Under the pieces are notes generated by a model. That model did not search any database and was not told the origin of the DNA. It saw only the letters and a list, made by a program, of their open reading frames with translations. Below are positions 23,823 through 36,400 of a stretch of 64,000 bases of DNA, one piece after another. The stretch is from positions 16,343,337 to 16,407,336 of the forward strand of contig NC_087080.1 in NCBI RefSeq assembly GCF_026151205.1, in the 5' to 3' direction. The DNA is from Bolinopsis microptera (Eukaryota > Ctenophora > Tentaculata > Lobata > Bolinopsidae). Position 1 is the first letter of the stretch, and each line of letters opens with the position of its first letter. A program made the position numbers and the translations under genes.

Positions 23823-24119
23823 ATTAATCACTTGCGTCATACAACTTAACAAAATAGCCAAATAGTGGTATTTGAACAATGTGCGTCAGAAGGTTTGAAC
23901 TAGCATAATATATGATATTATATGATATTATATGATTTGGACCGAGGTGCTACAAATTAAATGCGAACAATTTGTGACCTCGTCGTAACTTTTCTGATAA
24001 ACTTCCTCACATACATAACAGGTGTGATTGTGATGATCCAATACTACTTTCCAATTTGATCCAAATTAACTTGAAACTGGCACTAGATGGTCCTGGGTGC
24101 ACGGTCTCCCTCTTTGCAG
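23823..24119. other. Non-coding stretch before the first recognised coiled-coil exon
   Basis: Contains a short TATGATATTA repeat near 23912-23935. The first exon(s) of the downstream gene should lie here or farther 5', but none could be identified. Confidence 0.35.
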
Positions 24120-24476
24120 TACCAGATAAAACTGCTGGAAGATGAGATGAGGGAGGGTAGTACACGGCCCTCCAACCGTAAGACTAGGATCGCAACCCAG
24201 ATACTGGAGGACATTCTGCCTCACACTGGGGTCAGTTCATTTAACCTTAAATCTGACTCTTACTGATTATATTTATATATGAGTGATTAAAAGCGTCAGT
24301 TATTGCACCCATTAATCTGTAACCTGTCTTCTTTAGGTGTACAAAGACGTGCTAGTCTTGGTTTTAGACACGTTGAAGCAAGCTATCTACAGTTCTACAC
24401 TCACCTCCACATCAGTTACCCAGGATAAGGAGGGACACTCCCCCTCTTACCTACCTTACTTCGAAATGGTTTTCAG
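24120..24476 (+). CDS. Coiled-coil gene, exons 1-2 of the reconstruction
   Basis: Exon 24120-24230 follows CTCTTTGCAG, reads YQIKLLEDEMREG...LEDILPHTG and ends at GGG|GTCAGT. Exon 24337-24476 follows TTCTTTAG, reads VYKDVLVLVLDTLKQAIYSS... and ends at TTTTCAG|GTTACT. The first is exactly 37 codons in phase 0. The second leaves two bases (AG) that are completed by the A opening exon 38929, despite 14.4 kb of repeats between them. Confidence 0.7.
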
Positions 24477-27400
24477 GTTACTACACCCCTCCCCTCACAG
24501 ACCTCCCCAACAGCCCCCTCCTCCTACAGCCCCCTCCTCCTACAGCCCCCACCCCCTTACAGACCCCCCCAACAGCCCCCTTCCCCTCACAGACCTCCAA
24601 AACAGCCCCCTTCCCCTTACAGACCTCCAAAACAGCCCCCTTCCCCTTACAGCTTTACAGCCCCCTCCCCCTTACAGACCTCCCAAAACAGCCCCCTCCT
24701 CCTTACAGACACCACCCCCTTACAGACCTCCCAAAACAGCCCCCTCCTCCTTACAGACCTCACAGACCTCCAAAACAGCCCCCTTCCCCTCACAGACCTC
24801 CAAAACAGCCCCCTCCCCCTTACAGACCTCCAAAACAGCCCCCTTCCCCTCACAGACCTCCAAAACAGCCCCCTTCCCCTTACAGACCTCCAAAACAGCC
24901 CCCTTCCCCTTACAGCTTTACAGCCCCCTCCCCCTTACAGACCTCCCAAAACAGCCCCCTCCTCCTTACAGACCTCCAAAACAGCCCCCTCCCCCTTAAA
25001 GACCTCCAAAACAGCCCCCACCCCCTTACAGACCCCCCCAACAGCCCCCTCCCCCTTACAGACCCCCCCAACAGCCCCCTTCCCCTCACAGACCTCCAAA
25101 ACAGCCCCCTTCCCCTTATAGACCTCCCAAAACAGCCCCTTCCCCTTACAGCTTTACAGCCCCCTCCCCCTTACAGACCTCCCAAAACAGCCCCCTCCTC
25201 CTTACAGCCCCCTCCCCCTTACAGACCTCCCAAAACAGCCCCCTCCTCCTTACAGACCCCACCCCCTTACAGAACTCCCAAAACAGCCCCCTCCTCCTTA
25301 CAGACCCCCACCCCCTTATAGCCCCCTCCTCCTTACAGACCCCACCCCCTTGCAGACCTCCCAAAACAGCCCCCTCCTCCTTACAGACCCCACCCCATTA
25401 CAGAACTCCCAAAACAGCCCCCTCCTCCTTACAGACCCCCACCCCCTTATAGCCCCCTCCTCCTTACAGACCCCACCCCCTTGCAGACCTCCCAAAACAG
25501 CCCCCTCCTCCTTACAGACCCCACCCCATTACAGAACTCCCAAAACAGCCCCCTCCTCCTTACAGACCCCACCCCCTTACAGACCTCCCAAAACAGCCCC
25601 GGCCCCCTCCCCCTTACAGACCGCCACCCCCTTATAGCCCCCTCCCCCAACCCCACATAGCTTATCAGTAATCATATCTGCACGTTTTTATTCACTGAAT
25701 AAAAGGAGCTAACTTTTGCAGTATTTTGCATCTGAAAAAGTGTGGCATTCTCTTAAAATTCTTTTCTACTGGAGGCGATGTTTTCTCAAAATTTGTGGCG
25801 CATTTGTGGCGGCCCCCATGTTCTTGCCCCCATTTGTGGCGGGTTTTGCCCCCATCCTATTTTTCCGGTTTAGAGTGTTTCTGTGTATTTTTTTGGTATG
25901 GTATGTTCACAGTAATTGCTCCTAAGGTCAACCAACAATATAAGGTGGTGAAATAAACCATCTTAAGACGTTTTAGGGTTTTTCTGAAATTTGTGGCGGT
26001 TTTTGCCCCCGTTTGGCAAAATTGCCCCCATCAAGTTTAGAGTGGTTCTGTGTATGTTTTTGGTATGGTATGTTCACAGTAGTTGCTCCTAAGGTCAACC
26101 AACAATATAAGGTGGTAAAATAAACCATCTTAAGACGTTTTAGGGTTTTTCTGAAATTTGTGGCGGTTTTCGCCCCCATTTGGAAAAATTGCCCCCATCC
26201 GGTTTAGAGTGGTTCTGTGTATGTTTTTGGTGTGGTGTGTTCACAGTAATTGCTCCTAAGGTCAACCAACAATATAAGGTGGTGAAATAAACGATCTTAA
26301 GACGTTTTAGGGTTATTCTGAAATTTGTGGCGGTTTTCGCCCCCATTTGGAAAAATTGCCCCCATCCGGTACCGGCCGGTTTAGAGTGGTTCTGTGTATG
26401 TTTTTGGTATGGTATGTTCACAGTTGTGGCTCCTAAGGTCAACCAACAATATAAGGTGGTGAAATAAACCATCTTAAGACGTTTAAGGGTTTTTCTGAAA
26501 TTTGTGGCGGTTTTCGCCCCCGTTTGGCAAAATTGCCCCCATCCGGTACCGGCCGGTTTAGAGTGGTTCTGTGTATGTTTTTGGTATGGTATGTTCACAG
26601 TAGTGGCTCCTAAGGTCAACCAACAATATAAGGTGGTGAAATAAACGATCTTAAGACGTTTTAGGGTTTTTCTGAAATTTGTGGCGGTTTTCGCCCCCGT
26701 TTGGCAAAATTGCCCCCATCCGGTTTAGAGTGGTTCTGTGTATGTTTTTGGTATGGTATGTTCACAGTAGTTGCTCCTAAGGTCAACCAACAATATAAGG
26801 TGGTGAAATAAACCATCTTAAGATGTTTTAGGGTTTTTCTGAAATTTGTGGCGGTTTTCGCCCCCGTTTGGCAAAATTGCCCCCATCCGGTTTAGAGTGG
26901 TTCTGTGTATGTTTTTGGTATGGTATGTTCACAGTAGTTGCTCCTAAGGTCAACCAACAATATAAGGTGGTGAAATAAACCATCTTAAGATGTTTTAGGG
27001 TTTTTCTGAAATTTGTGGCGGTTTTCGCCCCCGTTTGGCAAAATTGCCCCCATCCGGTTTAGAGTGGTTCTGTGTATGTTTTTGGTGTGGTGTGTTCACA
27101 GTAATTGCTCCTAAGGTCAACCAACAATATAAGGTGGTGAAATAAACGATCTTAAGACGTTTTAGGGTTATTCTGAAATTTGTGGCGGTTTTCGCCCCCA
27201 TTTGGAAAAATTGCCCCCATCCGGTACCGGCCGGTTTAGAGTGGTTCTGTGTATGTTTTTGGTATGGTATGTTCACAGTTGTGGCTCCTAAGGTCAACCA
27301 ACAATATAAGGTGGTGAAATAAACCATCTTAAGACGTTTAAGGGTTTTTCTGAAATTTGTGGCGGTTTTCGCCCCCGTTTGGCAAAATTGCCCCCATCCG

Positions 27401-30400
27401 GTACCGGCCGGTTTAGAGTGGTTCTGTGTATGTTTTTGGTATGGTATGTTCACAGTAGTGGCTCCTAAGGTCAACCAACAATATAAGGTGGTGAAATAAA
27501 CGATCTTAAGACGTTTTAGGGTTTTTTCTGAAATTTGTGGCGGTTTTCGCCCCCGTTTGGCAAAATTGCCCCCATCCGGTTTAGAGTGGTTCTGTGTATG
27601 TTTTTGGTATGGTATGTTCACAGTAGTTGCTCCTAAGGTCAACCAACAATATAAGGTGGTGAAATAAACCATCTTAAGATGTTTTAGGGTTTTTCTGAAA
27701 TTTGTGGCGGTTTTCGCCCCCGTTTGGCAAAATTGCCCCCATCCGGTTTAGAGTGGTTCTGTGTATGTTTTTGGTATGGTATGTTCACAGTAGTTGCTCC
27801 TAAGGTCAACCAACAATATAAGGTGGTGAAATAAACCATCTTAAGACGTTTAAGGGTTTTTCTGAAATTTGTGGCGGTTTTCGCCCCCGTTTGGCAAAAT
27901 TGCCCCCATCCGGTTTAGAGAGTTAAAGTTGGTTCTGTGTATGTTTTTGGTATGGTATGTTCACAGTAGTGGCTCCTAAGGTCAACCAACAATATAAGGT
28001 GGTGAAATAAACGATCTTAAGACGTTTTAGGGTTTTTCTGAAATTTGTGGCGGTTTTCGCCCCCATTTGGAAAAATTGCCCCGATCCGGTTTAGAGTGGT
28101 TCTGTGTATGTTTTTGGTGTGGTATGTTCACAGTAGTTGCTCCTAAGGTCAACCAACAATATAAGGTGGTTAAATAAACCATCTTAAGACGTTTTAGGGT
28201 TTTTCTGAAATTTGTGGCGGTTTTCGCCCCCGTTTGGCAAAATTGCCCCCATCCGGTTTAGAGTGGTTCTGTGTATGTTTTTGGTATGGTATGTTCACAG
28301 TAGTTGCTCCTAAGGTCAACCAACAATATAAGGTGCCCCCCATCCAGTTTAGAGTGGTTCTGTGTATGTTTTTGGTATGGTATGTTCACAGTAGTTGCTC
28401 CTAAGGTCAACCAACAATATAAGGTGGTGAAATAAACCATCTTAAGATGTTTTAGGGTTTTTCTGAAATTTGTGGCGGTTTTCGCCCCCGTTTGGCAAAA
28501 TTTTCCCCATCCGGTTTAGATTGGTTCTGTGTATGTTTTTGGTATGGTATGTTCACAGTAGTGGCTCCTAAGGTCAACCAACAATATAAGGTGGTGAAAT
28601 AAACGATCTTAAGACGTTTTAGGGTTTTTCTGAAATTTGTGGCGGTTTTCGCCCCCGTTTGGCAAAATTGCCCCCATCCGGTTTAGAGTGGTTCTGTGTA
28701 TGTTTTTGGTATGGTATGTTCACAGTAGTTGCTCCTAAGGTCAACCAACAATATAAGGTGGTGAAATAAACCATCTTAAGATGTTTTAGGGTTATTCTGA
28801 AATTTGTGGCGGTTTTCGCCCCCGTTTGGCAAAATTGCCCCCATCCGGTTTAGAGTGGTTCTGTGTATGTTTTTGGTATGGTATGTTCACAGTAGTGGCT
28901 TCTAAGGTCAACCAACAATATAAGGTGGTGAAATAAACCATCTTAAGACGTTTTAGGGTTTTTCTGAAATTTGTGGCGGTTTTCGCCCCCGTTTGGCAAA
29001 ATTGCCCCCATCCGGTTTAGAGTGGTTCTGTGTATGTTTTTGGTATGGTATGTTCACAGTAGTTGCTCCTAAGGTCAACCAACAATATAAGGTGGTGAAA
29101 TAAACCATCTTAAGATGTTTTAGGGTTTTTCTGAAATTTGTGGCGGTTTTCGCCCCCGTTTGGCAAAATTGCCCCCATCCGGTTTAGAGTGGTTCTGTGT
29201 ATGTTTTTGGTATGGTATGTTCACAGTAGTTGCTCCTAAGGTCAACCAACAATATAAGGTGGTGAAATAAACCATCTTAAGACGTTTAAGGGTTTTTCTG
29301 AAATTTGTGGCGGTTTTCGCCCCCGTTTGGCAAAATTGCCCCCATCCGGTTTAGAGAGTTAAAGTTGGTTCTTTGTATGTTTTTGGTATGGTATGTTCAC
29401 AGTAGTGGCTTCTAAGGTCAACCAACAATATAAGGTGGTGAAATAAACCATCTTAAGATGTTTTAGGGTTTTTCTGAAATTTGTGGCGGTTTTCGCCCCC
29501 GTTTGGCAAAATTGCCCCCATCCGGTTTAGAGTGGTTCTGTGTATATTTTTGGTATGGTATGTTCACAGTAGTTGCTCCTAAGGTCAACCAACAATATAA
29601 GGTGGTGAAATAAACCATCTTAAGATGTTTTAGGGTTTTTCTGAAATTTGTGGCGGTTTTCGCCCCCGTTTGGCAAAATTGCCCCCATCCGGTTTAGAGT
29701 GGTTCTGTGTATGTTTTTGGTATGGTATGTTCACAGTAGTGGCTTCTAAGGTCAACCAACAATATAAGGTGGTGAAATAAACCATCTTAAGACGTTTTAG
29801 GGTTTTTCTGAAATTTGTGGCGGTTTTCGCCCCCGTTTGGCAAAATTGCCCCCATCCGGTTTAGAGTGGTTCTGTGTATGTTTTTGGTATGGTATGTTCA
29901 CAGTAGTTGCTCCTAAGGTCAACCAACAATATAAGGTGGTAAAATAAACCATCTTAAGACGTTTTAGGGTTTTTCTGAAATTTGTGGCGGTTTTCGCCCC
30001 CATTTGGAAAAATTGCCCCCATCCGGTTTAGAGTGGTTCTGTGTATGTTTTTGGTGTGGTGTGTTCACAGTAATTGCTCCTAAGGTCAACCAACAATATA
30101 AGGTGGTGAAATAAACGATCTTAAGACGTTTTAGGGTTATTCTGAAATTTGTGGCGGTTTTCGCCCCCATTTGGAAAAATTGCCCCCATCCGGTACCGGC
30201 CGGTTAAGAGTGGTTCTGTGTATGTTTTTGGTATGGTATGTTCACAGTTGTGGCTCCTAAGGTCAACCAACAATATAAGGTGGTGAAATAAACCATCTTA
30301 AGACGTTTAAGGGTTTTTCTGAAATTTGTGGCGGTTTTCGCCCCCGTTTGGCAAAATTGCCCCCATCCGGTTTAGAGAGTTAAAGTTGGTTCTGTGTATG

Positions 30401-33400
30401 TTTTTGGTATGGTATGTTCACAGTAGTGGCTCCTAAGGTCAACCAACAATATAAGGTGGTGAAATAAACGATCTTAAGACGTTTTAGGGTTTTTCTGAAA
30501 TTTGTGGCGGTTTTCGCCCCCGTTTGGCAAAATTGCCCCCATCCGGTTTAGAGTGGTTCTGTGTATGTTTTTGGTATGGTATGTTCACAGTAGTGGCTTC
30601 TAAGGTCAACCAACAATATAAGGTGGTGAAATAAACCATCTTAAGATGTTTTAGGGTTTTTCTGAAATTTGTGGCGGTTTTCGCCCCCGTTTGGCAAAAT
30701 TGCCCCCATCCGGTTTAGAGTGGTTCTGTGTATGTTTTTGGTATGGTATGTTCACAGTAGTTGCTCCTAAGGTCAACCAACAATATAAGGTGGTGAAATA
30801 AACCATCTTAAGACGTTTAAGGGTTTTTCTGAAATTTGTGGCGGTTTTCGCCCCCGTTTGGCAAAATTGCCCCCATCCGGTTTAGAGAGTTAAAGTTGGT
30901 TCTGTGTATGTTTTTGGTATGGTATGTTCACAGTAGTGGCTCCTAAGGTCAACCAACAATATAAGGTGGTGAAATAAACGATCTTAAGACGTTTTAGGGT
31001 TTTTCTGAAATTTGTGGCGGTTTTCGCCCCCATTTGGAAAAATTGCCCCGATCCGGTTTAGAGTGGTTCTGTGTATGTTTTTGGTGTGGTATGTTCACAG
31101 TAGTTGCTCCTAAGGTCAACCAACAATATAAGGTGGTTAAATAAACCATCTTAAGACGTTTTAGGGTTTTTCTGAAATTTGTGGCGGTTTTCGCCCCCGT
31201 TTGGCAAAATTGCCCCCATCCGGTTTAGAGTGGTTCTGTGTATGTTTTTGGTATGGTATGTTCACAGTAGTTGCTCCTAAGGTCAACCAACAATATAAGG
31301 TGCCCCCCATCCAGTTTAGAGTGGTTCTGTGTATGTTTTTGGTATGGTATGTTCACAGTAGTTGCTCCTAAGGTCAACCAACAATATAAGGTGGTGAAAT
31401 AAACCATCTTAAGATGTTTTAGGGTTTTTCTGAAATTTGTGGCGGTTTTCGCCCCCGTTTGGCAAAATTTCCCCCATCCGGTTTAGATTGGTTCTGTGTA
31501 TGTTTTTGGTATGGTATGTTCACAGTAGTGGCTCCTAAGGTCAACCAACAATATAAGGTGGTGAAATAAACGATCTTAAGACGTTTTAGGGTTTTTCTGA
31601 AATTTGTGGCGGTTTTCGCCCCCGTTTGGCAAAATTGCCCCCATCCGGTTTAGAGTGGTTCTGTGTATGTTTTTGGTATGGTATGTTCACAGTAGTTGCT
31701 CCTAAGGTCAACCAACAATATAAGGTGGTGAAATAAACCATCTTAAGATGTTTTAGGGTTTTTCTGAAATTTGTGGCGGTTTTCGCCCCCGTTTGGCAAA
31801 ATTGCCCCCATCCGGTTTAGAGAGTTAAAGTTGGTTCTTTGTATGTTTTTGGTATGGTATGTTCACAGTAGTGGCTTCTAAGGTCAACCAACAATATAAG
31901 GTGGTGAAATAAACCATCTTAAGATGTTTTAGGGTTTTTCTGAAATTTGTGGCGGTTTTCGCCCCCGTTTGGCAAAATTGCCCCCATCCGGTTTAGAGTG
32001 GTTCTGTGTATATTTTTGGTATGGTATGTTCACAGTAGTGGCTTCTAAGGTCAACCAACAATATAAGGTGGTGAAATAAACCATCTTAAGACGTTTTAGG
32101 GTTTTTCTGAAATTTGTGGCGGTTTTCGCCCCCGTTTGGCAAAATTGCCCCCATCCGGTTTAGAGTGGTTCTGTGTATGTTTTTGGTATGGTATGTTCAC
32201 AGTAGTTGCTCCTAAGGTCAACCAACAATATAAGGTGGTGAAATAAACCATCTTAAGATGTTTTAGGGTTTTTCTGAAATTTGTGGCGGTTTTCGCCCCC
32301 GTTTGGCAAAATTGCCCCCATCCGGTTTAGAGTGGTTCTGTGTATGTTTTTGGTATGGTATGTTCACAGTAGTTGCTCCTAAGGTCAACCAACAATATAA
32401 GGTGGTGAAATAAACCATCTTAAGACGTTTAAGGGTTTTTCTGAAATTTGTGGCGGTTTTCGCCCCCGTTTGGCAAAATTGCCCCCATCCGGTTTAGAGA
32501 GTTAAAGTTGGTTCTTTGTATGTTTTTGGTATGGTATGTTCACAGTAGTGGCTTCTAAGGTCAACCAACAATATAAGGTGGTGAAATAAACCATCTTAAG
32601 ATGTTTTAGGGTTTTTCTGAAATTTGTGGCGGTTTTCGCCCCCGTTTGGCAAAATTGCCCCCATCCGGTTTAGAGTGGTTCTGTGTATATTTTTGGTATG
32701 GTATGTTCAACAATATAAGGTGGTGAAATAAACCATCTTAAGATGTTTTAGGGTTTTTCTGAAATTTGTGGCGGTTTTCGCCCCCGTTTGGCAAAATTGC
32801 CCCCATCCGGTTTAGAGTGGTTCTGTGTATGTTTTTGGTATGGTATGTTCACAGTAGTGGCTTCTAAGGTCAACCAACAATATAAGGTGGTGAAATAAAC
32901 CATCTTAAGACGTTTTAGGGTTTTTCTGAAATTTGTGGCGGTTTTCGCCCCCGTTTGGCAAAATTGCCCCCATCCGGTTTAGAGTGGTTCTGTGTATGTT
33001 TTTGGTATGGTATGTTCACAGTAGTTGCTCCTAAGGTCAACCAACAATATAAGGTGGTGAAATAAACCATCTTAAGATGTTTTAGGGTTTTTCTGAAATT
33101 TGTGGCGGTTTTCGCCCCCGTTTGGCAAAATTGCCCCCATCCGGTTTAGAGTGGTTCTGTGTATGTTTTTGGTATGGTATGTTCACAGTAGTTGCTCCTA
33201 AGGTCAACCAACAATATAAGGTGGTGAAATAAACCATCTTAAGACGTTTAAGGGTTTTTCTGAAATTTGTGGCGGTTTTCGCCCCCGTTTGGCAAAATTG
33301 CCCCCATCCGGTTTAGAGAGTTAAAGTTGGTTCTTTGTATGTTTTTGGTATGGTATGTTCACAGTAGTGGCTTCTAAGGTCAACCAACAATATAAGGTGG

Positions 33401-36400
33401 TGAAATAAACCATCTTAAGATGTTTTAGGGTTTTTCTGAAATTTGTGGCGGTTTTCGCCCCCGTTTGGCAAAATTGCCCCCATCCGGTTTAGAGTGGTTC
33501 TGTGTATATTTTTGGTACGGTATGTTCAACAATATAAGGTGGTGAAATAAACCATCTTAAGATGTTTTAGGGTTTTTCTGAAATTTGTGGCGGTTTTCGC
33601 CCCCGTTTGTCAAAATTACCCCCATCCGGTTTATAGAGTGGATCTGTGTATGCTTTTGGTATGGTATGTTCACAGTAGTTGCTCCTAAGGTCAACCAACA
33701 ATATAAGGTGGTGAAATAAACCATCTTAAGATGTTTTAGGGTTTTTCTGAAATTTGTGGCGGTTTTCGCCCCCGTTTGGCAAAATTGCCCCCATCCGGTT
33801 TAGAGTGGTTCTGTGTATGTTTTTGGTATGGTATGTTCACAGTAGTGGCTTCTAAGGTCAACCAACAATATAAGGTGGTGAAATAAACCATCTTAAGACG
33901 TTTTAGGGTTTTTCTGAAATTTGTGGCGGTTTTCGCCCCCGTTTGGCAAAATTGCCCCCATCCGGTTTAGAGTGGTTCTGTGTATGTTTTTGGTATGGTA
34001 TGTTCACAGTAGTTGCTCCTAAGGTCAACCAACAATATAAGGTGGTGAAATAAACCATCTTAAGATGTTTTAGGGTTTTTCTGAAATTTGTGGCGGTTTT
34101 CGCCCCCGTTTGGCAAAATTGCCCCCATCCGGTTTAGAGTGGTTCTGTGTATGTTTTTGGTATGGTATGTTCACAGTAGTTGCTCCTAAGGTCAACCAAC
34201 AATATAAGGTGGTGAAATAAACCATCTTAAGACGTTTAAGGGTTTTTCTGAAATTTGTGGCGGTTTTCGCCCCCGTTTGGCAAAATTGCCCCCATCCGGT
34301 TTAGAGAGTTAAAGTTGGTTCTTTGTATGTTTTTGGTATGGTATGTTCACAGTAGTGGCTTCTAAGGTCAACCAACAATATAAGGTGGTGAAATAAACCA
34401 TCTTAAGATGTTTTAGGGTTTTTCTGAAATTTGTGGCGGTTTTCGCCCCCGTTTGGCAAAATTGCCCCCATCCGGTTTAGAGTGGTTCTGTGTATATTTT
34501 TGGTATGGTATGTTCAACAATATAAGGTGATGAAATAAACCATCTTAAGATGTTTTAGGGTTTTTCTGAAATTTGTGGCGGTTTTCGCCCCCGTTTGTCA
34601 AAATTACCCCCATCCGGTTTATAGAGTGGTTTTGTGTATGCTTTTGGTATGGTATGTTCACAGTAGTTGCTCCTAAGGTCAACCAACAATATAAGGTGGT
34701 GAAATAAACCATCTTAAGATGTTTTAGGGTTTTTCTGAAATTTGTGGCGGTTTTCGCCCCCGTTTGGCAAAATTGCCCCCATCCGGTTTAGAGTGGTTCT
34801 GTGTATGTTTTTGGTATGGTATGTTCACAGTAGTGGCTTCTAAGGTCAACCAACAATATAAGGTGGTGAAATAAACCATCTTAAGACGTTTTAGGGTTTT
34901 TCTGAAATTTGTGGCGGTTTTCGCCCCCGTTTGGCAAAATTGCCCCCATCCGGTTTAGAGTGGTTCTGTGTATGTTTTTGGTATGGTATGTTCACAGTAG
35001 TTGCTCCTAAGGTCAACCAACAATATAAGGTGGTGAAATAAACCATCTTAAGATGTTTTAGGGTTTTTCTGAAATTTGTGGCGGTTTTCGCCCCCGTTTG
35101 GCAAAATTGCCCCCATCCGGTTTAGAGTGGTTCTGTGTATGTTTTTGGTATGGTATGTTCACAGTAGTTGCTCCTAAGGTCAACCAACAATATAAGGTGG
35201 TGAAATAAACCATCTTAAGACGTTTAAGGGTTTTTCTGAAATTTGTGGCGGTTTTCGCCCCCGTTTGGCAAAATTGCCCCCATCCGGTTTAGAGAGTTAA
35301 AGTTGGTTCTTTGTATGTTTTTGGTATGGTATGTTCACAGTAGTGGCTTCTAAGGTCAACCAACAATATAAGGTGGTGAAATAAACCATCTTAAGATGTT
35401 TTAGGGTTTTTCTGAAATTTGTGGCGGTTTTCGCCCCCGTTTGGCAAAATTGCCCCCATCCGGTTTAGAGTGGTTCTGTGTATATTTTTGGTATGGTATG
35501 TTCACAGTAGTTGCTCCTAAGGTCAACCAACAATATAAGGTGGTGAAATAAACCATCTTAAGATGTTTTAGGGTTTTTCTGAAATTTGTGGCGGTTTTCG
35601 CCCCCGTTTGGCAAAATTGCCCCCATCCGGTTTAGAGTGGTTCTGTGTATATTTTTGGTATGGTATGTTCACAGTAGTTGCTCCTAAGGTCAACCAACAA
35701 TATAAGGTGGCGAAATAAACCATCTTAAGATGTTTTATGGTTTTTCTGAAATTTGTGGCGGTTTTCGCCCCCGTTTGGCAAAATTGCCCCCATCCAGTTT
35801 AGAGTGGTTCTGTGTATTTTTTTGATATGGTATGTTCACAGTAGTTGCTCCTACAAATCTCAGAAAAGTCCTAAAAACATACACAGAGCCACCTAAACCG
35901 GATGGGGGCAATTTTGCCAAACGGGGGTGAAAACCACCAGATAATTCAAAAAAACCATAAAACGTCTTAAGATGGTTTATTTCGCGATCTTATATTGTTG
36001 GTTGACCTTAGGAGCAACTACTGTGAAGTGTGAACATACCATACCAAAAGCATACACAGAACCACTCTATAAACCGGATGGGGGCAATTTTGCCAAACGG
36101 GGGTGAAAACCACCAGATAATTCAGAAAAACCATAAAACGTTTTGAGATGGTTTATTTCACGGTCTTATATTGTTGGTTGTCCTTAGTAGCAACTACTGT
36201 GAACATACCATATCAAAAACATACACATAACCACTCTTAACCGGATGGGGACAATTTTGACAAACGGGGGCGAAAACCGCCACAAATTTCAGAAAAACCA
36301 TAAAACGTCTTAAGATGGTTTATTTCGCGATCTTATATTGTTGGTTGACCTTAGGAGCAACTACTGTGAAGTGTGAACATACCATACCAAAAGCATACAC

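Noticed and set aside
24477-25656. Proline-rich plus-strand ORFs and glycine-rich minus-strand ORFs
   Set aside because: They lie over the C-rich intronic array, downstream of a good donor at 24476.
25973-35920. Recurring 60-225 codon minus-strand ORFs over the 167-bp satellite
   Set aside because: Identical peptides repeat with the satellite unit; no domain and no consistent length.
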